From: Pseudomonas sp. v388
GTDB taxonomy: Bacteria; Pseudomonadota; Gammaproteobacteria; Pseudomonadales; Pseudomonadaceae
Reading direction: 5' to 3'
Assembly: GCF_003935425.1 (NCBI RefSeq)
Contig: NZ_RHQN01000001.1
Span: 186,001 to 250,000, forward strand
DNA: 64,000 nucleotides
Under the pieces are notes generated by a model that had not been told where the DNA came from, searched no databases, and saw only the letters and a list, made by a program, of their open reading frames with translations. Made by a program: the position numbers and the translations under genes. Below, piece after piece: positions 35,789 to 44,076 of the stretch; the stretch's first letter is position 1, and every line of letters starts with the position of its first letter.

Positions 35789-36517
35789 ATGCTCATGTCC
35801 GATGCCGCTCAAGGCACTGTTTTCGATGCTGCCAGTCAGGGAGATTCGGCGTATGCACGTATACGTCGTGACATTCTCTCGTGCCGGTTGATGCCGGGGG
35901 TGAACATCACCGAGCCGGGGCTGATGGAAACCTACCAGATCGGCAAGAGCAGCTGCCGGATCGCGCTGACCCGGCTTTCCCACGAGCACCTCGTGACGTC
36001 TCGCCCACGCAAGGGTTATCAGGTCGCGTCGGTCACCGTTAAAGACGTCGAAGAGGTTTTCACTCTGCGTGTGCAGCTGGAGCCGCTGGCCGCCAGGCTG
36101 GCCACCGGCCGGGTCGACATCGCTCGCTTGAAAGAACTGGAAGCGGCCTGCCGGGTTCGGCATCGGGTGCCGCTGCCGGATCAGATCGATGTGTTCATGG
36201 ACGCCAACAAGGCGTTCCACCTGGAAATCGCCCGGGCCACCGGCAACGAACGGCTGCTGCGCACCTTGTCCAGCCTGATGGATGAAATGAGCCGGCTGGT
36301 GGCGTTGGGTTTCAACGTGCAGGGCACCAAGCCCGAGATCAAGCACGACCACAACGCACTGATCGCGGCATTCGAAGAGGGCGACTGCAAGCGCGCCGAG
36401 CTGATCGCCCGGCGCCATATCGAAACGTTCCAGGCCATGACCCTGGAAAAAGTCTACGCCAGCCTCAGTGAAGCCGGCGCGTCGTTGCCGTTGCTGGCCG
36501 CGAGGTTCGGACGATGA
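35789..36517 (+). CDS. GntR-family (FCD) regulator heading a catabolic operon
   Basis: A 242-aa regulator. The N-terminal winged helix lies at about residues 18-82 (YARIRRDILSCRLMPGVNITEPGLMETYQIGKSSCRIALTRL, with RKGYQVA in the wing). An FCD effector domain lies at about 95-230, whose metal/ligand ligands are probably D/H/H (NKAFHLEIARATGN, HDHNALIAAF, ARRHIE). I chose ATG 35789 with GAGG upstream. The stop overlaps the next start by 4 nt (ATGA), so it is co-transcribed with the ABC genes and probably represses this operon until an acid effector is present. The 14-bp palindrome upstream is a candidate operator. Confidence 0.88.
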   Translation: MLMSDAAQGTVFDAASQGDSAYARIRRDILSCRLMPGVNITEPGLMETYQIGKSSCRIALTRLSHEHLVTSRPRKGYQVASVTVKDVEEVFTLRVQLEPLAARLATGRVDIARLKELEAACRVRHRVPLPDQIDVFMDANKAFHLEIARATGNERLLRTLSSLMDEMSRLVALGFNVQGTKPEIKHDHNALIAAFEEGDCKRAELIARRHIETFQAMTLEKVYASLSEAGASLPLLAARFGR

Positions 36518-37293
36518 ATGCCGCGTTGCAGGTCCAGGCCACGCTGGACGTGAAATCCGCCGTGGCGGCCATCAGCCTGAGCGGTATCGGCAAGCATTTC
36601 GACGGCCTTGAAGTGCTGCGCGATATCAGTTTCGACGCGGCGCAAGGCGAAATCATTGCGCTGCTGGGCACCTCGGGCTGCGGCAAAAGCACCTTGCTCA
36701 ACATCATCTCCGGCCTGCTGCGTGCCGACCGTGGCTCGTTGGCCATCGACGGCGAACCGGCCGGACAATTTCGCGACTGGCAACGCATCGCCTACATGTT
36801 CCAGGAAGACCGTCTGCTGCCGTGGCGCAGCGTCAAGGCCAACGTGGCGTTCGGGCTTGAGGCGACCTCGCTGGGCAAGCGCGAGCGTGAGCAGCGGGTC
36901 GCGCAGGTTGTGCAACTGGTGGGCCTTGCCGATTTTGCCAACGCCTGGCCGCACCAGCTTTCCGGTGGCATGCGCAGTCGCGTTGCCCTGGCGCGCAGCC
37001 TGGTGGTGCAGCCCGCCATCCTGTTGATGGACGAACCGTTTTCCAAACTCGACCCGCACACCCGCAGCCAGATGCATGAAGAGCTGCTGCGCCTGCAGGC
37101 GTTGACCGGCATGACCGTCATATTCGTCACTCACGACGTGGAGGAGGCCGTGGTGCTGGCGGACCGGGTCGTCGTTCTCGAACCCCGTCCCGGACGCATC
37201 CGTGCCGTCAAGCAACCGGGTCTGTCGCGACCGCGCATCCCGACCGATGCAGCAGTGACCGAGCAGATTCGCCAGCTGCGCCTGGAGGTGTGA
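36514..37293 (+). CDS. ABC transporter ATP-binding protein 1 of the 13-gene operon
   Basis: A 259-aa ATPase with Walker A GTSGCGKST (52-60), signature LSGGM (149-153), Walker B LLMDEP (170-175) and switch His207 (VTHDVEEA). It belongs to the NrtD/SsuB/TauB group that pairs with NMT1-type binding proteins. It overlaps the GntR gene by 4 nt and is followed one base later by the permease gene. With the genes at 37295 and 38112 it makes a complete importer, and a second set of the same family lies further along the same operon. Confidence 0.93.
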   Translation: MNAALQVQATLDVKSAVAAISLSGIGKHFDGLEVLRDISFDAAQGEIIALLGTSGCGKSTLLNIISGLLRADRGSLAIDGEPAGQFRDWQRIAYMFQEDRLLPWRSVKANVAFGLEATSLGKREREQRVAQVVQLVGLADFANAWPHQLSGGMRSRVALARSLVVQPAILLMDEPFSKLDPHTRSQMHEELLRLQALTGMTVIFVTHDVEEAVVLADRVVVLEPRPGRIRAVKQPGLSRPRIPTDAAVTEQIRQLRLEV

Positions 37294-37294
37294 G

Positions 37295-38065
37295 ATGGAA
37301 ACCGCCAAACGTTTTTCCAGCCTGGCCCTGCAACGACTCGCACTGGTCGCGTTTTTCGCCGTGCTCTGGTGGTACGCCGCTGGAAAGGTGCCGTCATTTG
37401 TATTGCCCGGCCCGCAAAAAGTGCTCACGGCGCTAGACGGACTGATTCATAGCCAGACGTTCCTCCACGATATTGGCGCAACCATGGGCCGGGTGTTCAG
37501 CGGCTTCCTGCTGGCGGTGGCGATTGGTACGCCGCTGGGGCTGGCATTGGGCACCAGCCGCGTATTGGCGCGGTTTTTCGAGCCTATGCTGGCGGTGTTC
37601 AACACCGTGTCGTCAGCGATCTGGGCGATCTTCGCCATTATCTGGTTCGGCATTTCCGACGCCACCACCGTATTTGTGGTGTTCATGACTGCCATGCCGC
37701 TGGTGCTGACCAATGTCTGGCAGGGCGCCCAGGCCGTGGAGCGGCAATACGTGGAACTGGCTCGGTCGTTCCGCATGTCGCGGTTGCAGATCCTGCTGAA
37801 GATTTCCCTGCCCAGCATCCTGCCGTATTTCTTTTCCGGTGCACGCCTGGCTTTCGGTTTCGGTTGGCGGGTGTCACTGGTCGCCGAAACCCTTGGCGCG
37901 TCCGACGGCATCGGCTATCGCCTGCGGCAGGCGGCGGATCTGGTGCAAAGCGATCAGGTGTTCGCCTGGACCGTTTTGCTGGTCGCCTTGATGTTGCTGC
38001 TCGAAGCCGGGGTGCTCAAACCCCTGGAGCGCCGTTTGTTCCGCTGGAAACCTCACAGTTCCTGA
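37295..38065 (+). CDS. ABC transporter permease 1 of the 13-gene operon
   Basis: A 256-aa inner-membrane permease with about six helices (first at residues about 13-30, LVAFFAVLWWYAAGK) and an EAA loop reading ELARSFRMSRLQILLKISLPSILPY (about residues 150-175). It is a member of the SsuC/TauC/NrtB family. It lies one base after the ATPase and 46 bp before the binding-protein gene. The substrate is unknown. Confidence 0.93.
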   Translation: METAKRFSSLALQRLALVAFFAVLWWYAAGKVPSFVLPGPQKVLTALDGLIHSQTFLHDIGATMGRVFSGFLLAVAIGTPLGLALGTSRVLARFFEPMLAVFNTVSSAIWAIFAIIWFGISDATTVFVVFMTAMPLVLTNVWQGAQAVERQYVELARSFRMSRLQILLKISLPSILPYFFSGARLAFGFGWRVSLVAETLGASDGIGYRLRQAADLVQSDQVFAWTVLLVALMLLLEAGVLKPLERRLFRWKPHSS

Positions 38066-38111
38066 ACCCAGCCTCTAAACCCCGTCACACACCACTAAAG
38101 GTTCTGCCCTC

Positions 38112-39095
38112 ATGCGTAAATTGATTGCCGTCGCCGCGTTGGCTGCGACCGCTTTGTTGCCCCTGGCTGCCCAGGCGGCGGAGAAAGTCCGGATCGGCTA
38201 CTGGACCAGCGGCGTCAGCCTGGGCTACGGCTCGGTGCTGGAAGCCAAGGACTTCCTGGCCAAGCGTGGCATCGAAGCCGAATTTTTCCATTTCCCGGAC
38301 GTGAATGCGCCGATTCGGGCACTGGCCGCGGACTCCATCGACCTGGCCTTCGGCGCGCCACTGGCCGGGGTGTTCAGCTCGGCGGCGGAAGGCGTGCCGA
38401 TCAGAATTTTCGCCGCGACCCAACCGGCGGATGTGCAGTTCGTGGTGCCGGCCGATTCGCCGATCAACTCGATCAGCGAACTCAAGGGTAAAAAAATAGG
38501 CATGTCGCCCGCCGGTTCCTCGGTGGCGGTGATCGCCAGCGCGGTGCTGGAAGGTAACCACGGCATCGGCGTCAACGATTTCTCGCTGGTGGGCGGCAAC
38601 GAAGCGCGTCTGGCGCAGTTCCTGGCGCAGAAGCAGGTCGACGGCGCAGCGTTGCGTTCAGTGACCATCGCCCAGCTGGGCGACGAGCTCAAGCTCAAGC
38701 GCCTGGGCAGCTTTGCAGATGAGTGGAAAACCCTCACCCAGTCCGAAGCGGTGCCGTACATCGGCGTCGGCGCGGTCAGCGCCAGGCTGGTCGACGCCCA
38801 TCCCGAAACGGTGACCAAAGTCATCGCCGCGCTGCGCGACACCCTGGCGTGGGGCGATGCCCACCCCGACGAAGTGGTCTCCATCCTCAAGAAAAGCGCA
38901 AACCTCCCGGAAAACGACGCCCGGGTTTACGTCGGCCAGTGGAACGCCATGAACCGTCTGGCGTTCGAGCCTCAGGATCTGCAAACCCTGCGTCGTGAGC
39001 ATGAAGTGTTCGCCAAGGGCGGCCTGATCAAAGGCGAGCTCAAGCCGGACCTGTTCGTCACCCAACCCTACATCCAATCGAAAACCCTCAAGTAA
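38112..39095 (+). CDS. periplasmic binding protein 1 of the 13-gene operon (NMT1-like)
   Basis: A 327-aa protein with a Sec signal (MRKLIAVAALAATALLPLAA, cleavage after QAA near residue 24). It shows landmarks of the nitrate/sulfonate/taurine group (VRIGYWTSGVSLGYGSVLEAKDFLAKRGIE, ALAADSIDLAFGAPLAG, ELKGKKIGMSPAGSSVAVIAS). It would bind an organic substrate and pass it to the transporter encoded upstream. The NMT1 family also covers aromatic acids and pyrimidines, so the ligand is not predictable. Confidence 0.9.
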   Translation: MRKLIAVAALAATALLPLAAQAAEKVRIGYWTSGVSLGYGSVLEAKDFLAKRGIEAEFFHFPDVNAPIRALAADSIDLAFGAPLAGVFSSAAEGVPIRIFAATQPADVQFVVPADSPINSISELKGKKIGMSPAGSSVAVIASAVLEGNHGIGVNDFSLVGGNEARLAQFLAQKQVDGAALRSVTIAQLGDELKLKRLGSFADEWKTLTQSEAVPYIGVGAVSARLVDAHPETVTKVIAALRDTLAWGDAHPDEVVSILKKSANLPENDARVYVGQWNAMNRLAFEPQDLQTLRREHEVFAKGGLIKGELKPDLFVTQPYIQSKTLK

Positions 39096-39112
39096 TCACG
39101 GAGACAACGACT

Positions 39113-40129
39113 GTGAGCAAAACCATGAAAGCCCTGGTACTCAACGAACACGGCGACCTTGACCGGTTGCAGGTGGTCTCCGACAAGCCGGTCCCGGCAG
39201 TCGCCACCGGGCATGTGCTGATCCGCGTAGGTGCCTCGTCGTTCAATTACCACGACGTGTTTACCGTCAAAGGCATGCCGGGCATCAAGGTGCCGCTGCC
39301 GGTGGTCATTGGCCTGGATCTGGCAGGCACCATCAGCGAGATCGGTGAGGGCGTGGAGGGCTGGGAAGTCGGGGAGCGGGTTTTGATCAATCCGCTCAAG
39401 CCGGATGTCGGCCTGATGGGCGAAATGGTCGACGGCGGCATGGCCGAGTACGCGCTGGTCGATGCCCGTCAGTTGATCCGCCTGCCCGAGGCGGTCAGCT
39501 TCGAACAGGCAGCGGCATTGCCGGTGGCCTATGGCACCGCGCATCGCATGCTCATCACCCACAACACGGTCAAGGCCGGCGACCGGGTGCTGATCCTGGG
39601 TGCCAGCGGCGGCGTCGGCACCGCGTGCATCGTGCTCGCCAAACTGCTGGGTGCCGAAGTCATCGCCTGCGCCGGCAGTGACGAAAAGGCCGCGCGCCTC
39701 AAGGAGCTGGGTGCCGATCATGTCATCAACTACCGCGATACCGATTTCTCCAAATGGGCCATCGGCCAATACGGCAAGCCGCAGCGTCGCACCCACGAAG
39801 GCGGCGTGGATGTGGTCATCAATTTCACCGGTGGCGACACCTGGCTGCCGTCGCTCAAGTGCATCAAGCGCGGCGGCACTTTGCTGGTCTGCGGCGCGAC
39901 GGCAGGCCACGACCCCAAGGAAGACCTGCGTTACGTGTGGAGCTTCGAGCTGAACATCAAGGGCTCGAACAGCTTCTACGAGGACAACCTGGTCGGCCTG
40001 CTCGACCTGATCGCCGAAGGCAGGATCGACCCGATCATCGACCGCGTGCTGCCGCTGGAACAGGCCGCCGAAGGCCTGGCGCTGATTCGCGACCGCGAAG
40101 TGCTGGGCAAGGTGGTCGTCAAACCCTGA
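39113..40129 (+). CDS. zinc-less quinone-oxidoreductase-like dehydrogenase (MDR family)
   Basis: A 338-aa medium-chain dehydrogenase/reductase. The NADPH-binding motif LILGASGGVGTACIVLAKLLGAEV is at about 162-185. The four-cysteine structural zinc loop and GHE catalytic zinc motif of classical alcohol dehydrogenases are absent, so it belongs to the quinone-oxidoreductase-like group, which usually reduces enones or quinones with NADPH. GTG 39113 with GGAG upstream is taken as the start; ATG 39125 is an alternative. It sits 17 bp after the binding-protein gene and is likely the first catabolic enzyme of the operon. Confidence 0.85.
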   Translation: MSKTMKALVLNEHGDLDRLQVVSDKPVPAVATGHVLIRVGASSFNYHDVFTVKGMPGIKVPLPVVIGLDLAGTISEIGEGVEGWEVGERVLINPLKPDVGLMGEMVDGGMAEYALVDARQLIRLPEAVSFEQAAALPVAYGTAHRMLITHNTVKAGDRVLILGASGGVGTACIVLAKLLGAEVIACAGSDEKAARLKELGADHVINYRDTDFSKWAIGQYGKPQRRTHEGGVDVVINFTGGDTWLPSLKCIKRGGTLLVCGATAGHDPKEDLRYVWSFELNIKGSNSFYEDNLVGLLDLIAEGRIDPIIDRVLPLEQAAEGLALIRDREVLGKVVVKP

Positions 40130-40212
40130 CGCCACGCCTGCGCCTTTTGCGCCTGCGTTCCGCAAGCCGGTGCGCAGGATTACCGACCCCATTCGCTCTG
40201 AAGGAACACACC

Positions 40213-40635
40213 ATGACCGACAACACACTGCCAACCGCTGAAGATATCCAGGCACGTCTGCTCAAAGGCCCATACCACCAGTGGCTGGGCCTGCAGGTAC
40301 TCGAGGTGGGCGAGGGCAGCATCGAACTCAGCGCCAAGTGGCGCGAAGAATGGGTGGTCAACGTGGATGGCGGCTACACCCATGGCGGCATTCTCGCGGC
40401 ACTGGTCGACCTGACGGCCGACTGGGCGCTGGTCTCGAAAACCGGCAAGGGCGTGCCGACCATCGACCTGCGTGTCGATTACCACCGCGCCGCCAAGGGC
40501 GACCTGCGCGCCACCGGCAAAGTGATCAAGTCCGGCAAGCAGTTCTCGGTGGCCGAAGCCCAGGTGTTCGACACCGAAGGCAACCTGGTGGCCAGCGGCC
40601 GCGGCCTGTACTCGACACCTGTAGCGAAGGCCTGA
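40213..40635 (+). CDS. PaaI-like hotdog thioesterase
   Basis: A 140-aa hotdog-fold acyl-CoA thioesterase. The VNVDGGYTHGGILAALVDLTADWAL segment is the catalytic helix and HGG motif of the PaaI/YigI group. It hydrolyses acyl- or aryl-CoA esters and can rescue CoA from dead-end intermediates. ATG 40213 follows AAGGAA. The gene follows the dehydrogenase after 83 bp, and the VOC gene begins 3 bp later. The CoA ligase two genes downstream supplies the matching activation step. Confidence 0.88.
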   Translation: MTDNTLPTAEDIQARLLKGPYHQWLGLQVLEVGEGSIELSAKWREEWVVNVDGGYTHGGILAALVDLTADWALVSKTGKGVPTIDLRVDYHRAAKGDLRATGKVIKSGKQFSVAEAQVFDTEGNLVASGRGLYSTPVAKA

Positions 40636-40638
40636 GCC

Positions 40639-41427
40639 ATGAGCGCCGCACTGGACCATCTGGTCATAAACACTCGCTTCGACACGGATGCCGCTGCGGC
40701 GCTGTTCACCGCGCTGGGCTTTACCCTGACGCCGCGCGGGCATCATTCCCTGGGTTCGATCAACCACCTGATGATGTTTGCCGATGGGTACCTGGAGTTG
40801 ATCGGGCTGCCGCTGGGCACCGACAGACTGCGTCAGGAAGTGCTCGACAGCCCGCAGGGGATCGACGGTCTGGTGCTGGCCAGCGCTGACCCGAAAGCCA
40901 CCCATGCCGAACTGGTGCGCCAGGGTTTTCTGGTCCAGCCGGTGCAACATTTCTCGCGGCCTGTCGAGATCGACGGTGCGAACGAAGAAGCTCGCTTCGG
41001 CACGGTACGCCTGGTGCCGGGGCAGTTCGCGGCCGGGCGGGTCTACTTCTGTCATCACGAAACACCCGAGCTGGTCTGGCGACCAGAGTGGCTCGGCCAT
41101 GCCAACGGCGCCACGGCGGTCAGCGGCCTGACCATCGTCAGCGAAAACCCGCAGCAGACCTGCGAGCAGTACGCCCGACTCGGGGTTTTCGATGAGCGTT
41201 TTCAGCTCGATGTGATTGATGTCGCCACCCTGGATCAGCGCTTCGGCGATCTGGCTCAGGGCTTCACACCCCGTTTCGAACGCTTCGCCGCCATCACGTT
41301 GCGTGGCGCGGACCTCAAAGATCTGGCACAACGCGCAGCGCGCATGGGTCTGGCGCATCGGGCCGAGTCCTCGCGCGTCACGGTTGCCATTGCGACGTTC
41401 GACACCTTGCTTGAGTTCATCCCATGA
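40639..41427 (+). CDS. VOC-family (glyoxalase-like) protein
   Basis: A 262-aa protein with a VOC domain of the glyoxalase_3-like type. It opens with LDHLVINTRFDTDAAAALFTALGFTLTPRGHHSLGSINHLMMFADGYLELIG, giving plausible metal positions (His, Glu). The C-terminal half (about 150-262) is a second, more divergent repeat. These enzymes include dioxygenases, lyases and isomerases on vicinal oxygen chelates. It overlaps the next start by 4 nt. The reaction cannot be stated; a ring or ester step is plausible in the CoA pathway. Confidence 0.75.
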   Translation: MSAALDHLVINTRFDTDAAAALFTALGFTLTPRGHHSLGSINHLMMFADGYLELIGLPLGTDRLRQEVLDSPQGIDGLVLASADPKATHAELVRQGFLVQPVQHFSRPVEIDGANEEARFGTVRLVPGQFAAGRVYFCHHETPELVWRPEWLGHANGATAVSGLTIVSENPQQTCEQYARLGVFDERFQLDVIDVATLDQRFGDLAQGFTPRFERFAAITLRGADLKDLAQRAARMGLAHRAESSRVTVAIATFDTLLEFIP

Positions 41428-42968
41428 ATAACGCTGTTCGTAATCTGGGCGAGGTGATCGGCGCGCACAGCCCGAGCGAGCGCCTGGCGTTCATCGGCCT
41501 GGATGCCGATAGCCTGGCGTGCGGCTACCGTTTCGACGAGCTGGACCAACTCGCCAACGCCGTGGCCCGAGCCTTGAGTGCTCGCGGCTATGCCCAGGGC
41601 GAGCGCATCGCATTGCTGGCCGCCAACTCCGTGGAGTTCATCGCCGTGGTGTTGGGCATCATGCGCGCCGGGCTGGTGGCGGTGCCGCTCAACTACCGTT
41701 TTCCCGATGCATTGATCGAATATGTCGTGGCCGACAGCGGCGCACGCCTGGTGTTCTGCGATCCGGACCGTGCGTCGTCCTGCCCGGCGAACCTGCCGCA
41801 GGTATCGCTGGTGCGCCGCACTGAAGATGGGCTGGATCAGTTCATCGATCCAGGTCCTTTCGACGCCTTCCAGCCCAAGGCCGATGAACCGGCAATGATG
41901 CTTTATACCTCCGGTTCGACGGGCCAACCCAAGGGCGTATTGCTCAGCCATGCCGCCCACTTGTGGGTGGTGCGCACCCGCTTGCTGGCGACCTCCCTGG
42001 AGCAGGAGCGGGCACTGATCGCCGCGCCGCTGTATCACATGAATGCCCTGGCACTGGCGCTGCTGACACTGGCCAGCGGCGCAACGGCCTTGCTGCTGCC
42101 GCAATTCACCGCCTCCAGCTACATCGACGCGATCAAGCGCTACCGCTGCACCTGGCTGACCGCCGTGCCGCCGATGATTGCCATGATGCTGCGCGAACGC
42201 GAGCGTCTGGCAAACGCCGACCTGAGTTCGGTGCGCGTGGTCAGGATGGGCTCGGCACCGGTCAGCGCCAGCCTGCTTGAACAGATCCATCGGTTGCTGC
42301 CCAACGCCCGGGTAATCAACGCCTATGGCACCACCGAAGGCGGCCCGGTGGTGTTCGGCGCGCATCCGGATGGCTTGCCGAATCCGCCGTTGTCAGTGGG
42401 CTATGCCCATCCGCAAGTGCAGTTGCGTCTGCGTGACGAAGCCGGGCAAGAGAGCAGCGAAGGCGTGCTGGAGCTGAAAAGCCCCGGTTTGATGTCCGGT
42501 TACCACAACCGCCCCGATCTGCGCACGCCGTTCACCGCCGATGGTTTCTACGTGACCGGTGATGTGTTTCGCCGTGACGAAAACGGTTTCTACACCTTTG
42601 TCGGGCGCCGCGATGACATGTTCGTCAGCGGTGGCGAGAACATCTATCCCGGCGAAATCGAAAAGCTGCTGGAACGCCACCCGGCCATTCAACAGGCCTG
42701 CGTCGTGCCGGTGGAAGACGAGATCAAGGGCTTCAAACCCATGGCGTTCGTGGTGCTGCGTGACGGCGCTGAAGCCAGCGAAGCGCAGATCAAGGCCTTC
42801 ACCCTTGAACACGCGCCGGCGTACCAGCATCCCAGGCGCGTGTGGTTGGTCGACGCGCTGCCGCTGGCTACCACCAACAAGATCGATAGGCCCGCCTTGC
42901 TGGCCGACGCTCATCGGCGTCTGCAACAGGCGGGCGCGGAACAAGCACGTCAGCCCGTTAATTCCTGA
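41424..42968 (+). CDS. acyl-CoA synthetase / AMP-dependent ligase
   Basis: A 514-aa adenylating enzyme that activates a carboxylic acid as its CoA thioester. The AMP-binding signature LYTSGSTGQPKGV is at about 156-168, INAYGTTEGGPVV at about 290-302, and the YVTGDVFRRDENGFYTFVGRRDDMFVSGGENIYPGEIE block (about 373-412) contains the hinge and the A8 motif. The catalytic Lys near the C-terminus is present (ATTNKIDRPAL). It overlaps the VOC gene by 4 nt. With the two transporters and two thioester hydrolases in the operon it points to a CoA-dependent catabolic or detoxifying route for an imported acid. Confidence 0.92.
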   Translation: MNNAVRNLGEVIGAHSPSERLAFIGLDADSLACGYRFDELDQLANAVARALSARGYAQGERIALLAANSVEFIAVVLGIMRAGLVAVPLNYRFPDALIEYVVADSGARLVFCDPDRASSCPANLPQVSLVRRTEDGLDQFIDPGPFDAFQPKADEPAMMLYTSGSTGQPKGVLLSHAAHLWVVRTRLLATSLEQERALIAAPLYHMNALALALLTLASGATALLLPQFTASSYIDAIKRYRCTWLTAVPPMIAMMLRERERLANADLSSVRVVRMGSAPVSASLLEQIHRLLPNARVINAYGTTEGGPVVFGAHPDGLPNPPLSVGYAHPQVQLRLRDEAGQESSEGVLELKSPGLMSGYHNRPDLRTPFTADGFYVTGDVFRRDENGFYTFVGRRDDMFVSGGENIYPGEIEKLLERHPAIQQACVVPVEDEIKGFKPMAFVVLRDGAEASEAQIKAFTLEHAPAYQHPRRVWLVDALPLATTNKIDRPALLADAHRRLQQAGAEQARQPVNS

Positions 42969-42993
42969 TCACCCATCATTCAAGGATCTGTCT

Positions 42994-44076
42994 ATGCGCC
43001 TTACCCGTTTGTCGCCGCTTGCACTGGCGTGCGCTGCTTTTACATTGTCATGCGCAGGTTCGGCCTATGCGCTGGACGAGGTCACGGTCGCGTTGGCGAT
43101 CCCGCCCGCCGTGCACGACGGCGCGCCGTATGCCGCCGCCCAGGAACTGGGGCTGTTCAAGGACCAGGGCCTGTCGGTCGAGGTGGTGGTGTTTCAGGGC
43201 GCCGGCGCCTTGTTGCCCCAGGTCGCCAGCAAGCGCGTGACCTTCGGTTTTCCGGTCGCCGAGCCAGTCATTTCCAGCTACTTCAACGGCAAGAACCCGC
43301 TGCCGGTGCGCTATTTCTACAACGGCGTACCGAGCCAGACCCTGGAATACGCAGTGCTGGCCGATTCGCCGATCAAGACCCTGGCGGACTTGAAAGACAA
43401 GAAGATCGGCGTTGGCGCGCTGACCTGGGGCACTCTGCCCAACAGTCGCGCCGCGCTGAAAGTCGCCGGTCTGAAGCCGGGCGAGAATGTCGAGTTCGTG
43501 GCCGTCGGCGCACTGGGCGCGGGGTTCCAGGCGCTGCGCAACAAGCAGGTGGACGCGCTGAACTTCAACAACAGCTGGGACGACATGCTGGAACTGTCCG
43601 GCACCGCGATCCGGCGCATCGCCTACCCGGCGGTATTCCAGGAAAACCCCGGCAACGGCTTTGTCGCCCATCAGGACACCTTCCGCGACAACCCGGACCT
43701 GATCCGCCGCTTCGGCCGCGCCTACACCGAGGCGCAGCGGGTCTGTGAAGCCAATCCGACCTTCTGCGTGCAGGCGTTCTGGCGTCAGCATCCGGAAAGC
43801 AAACCGGCGGATGCCGAAGGCAAAGGCCTGGCGGATGCCAGAACGCTGCTGGAACGACGCCTGCAACGAACTCTGTATCGGCCTGACGGCAGCGCCCGGA
43901 TTCCCGGCGAATACGACCTGGATGTGATCAAGAAGGCCATTGCAGCCATGGCCGAGGCCGGCGAGTTTCCCACCGCCGAGGTGCCGGTGGAGCAGATCTT
44001 CTCCAACGAATTCGTGGCGTCGTTCAGTGATTTCGACCAGGCGGCACTGCGCAAGCGTGCGGAGGCCGCCAAATGA
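42994..44076 (+). CDS. periplasmic binding protein 2 of the 13-gene operon (NMT1-like)
   Basis: A 360-aa protein with a Sec signal (LSPLALACAAFTLSCAGSAYA, cleavage near residue 26). The mature start LDEVTVALAIPPAVHDGAPYAAAQELGLFKDQGL and segments DLKDKKIGVGALTWGTLPNSRAALKVAGL are typical of NMT1-type binding proteins. It starts 25 bp after the ligase gene and overlaps the acyl hydrolase by 4 nt. It differs from the binding protein at 38112, so the operon may import two substrates or two forms of one substrate. The matching ATPase and permease are at 45377 and 46128. Confidence 0.9.
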   Translation: MRLTRLSPLALACAAFTLSCAGSAYALDEVTVALAIPPAVHDGAPYAAAQELGLFKDQGLSVEVVVFQGAGALLPQVASKRVTFGFPVAEPVISSYFNGKNPLPVRYFYNGVPSQTLEYAVLADSPIKTLADLKDKKIGVGALTWGTLPNSRAALKVAGLKPGENVEFVAVGALGAGFQALRNKQVDALNFNNSWDDMLELSGTAIRRIAYPAVFQENPGNGFVAHQDTFRDNPDLIRRFGRAYTEAQRVCEANPTFCVQAFWRQHPESKPADAEGKGLADARTLLERRLQRTLYRPDGSARIPGEYDLDVIKKAIAAMAEAGEFPTAEVPVEQIFSNEFVASFSDFDQAALRKRAEAAK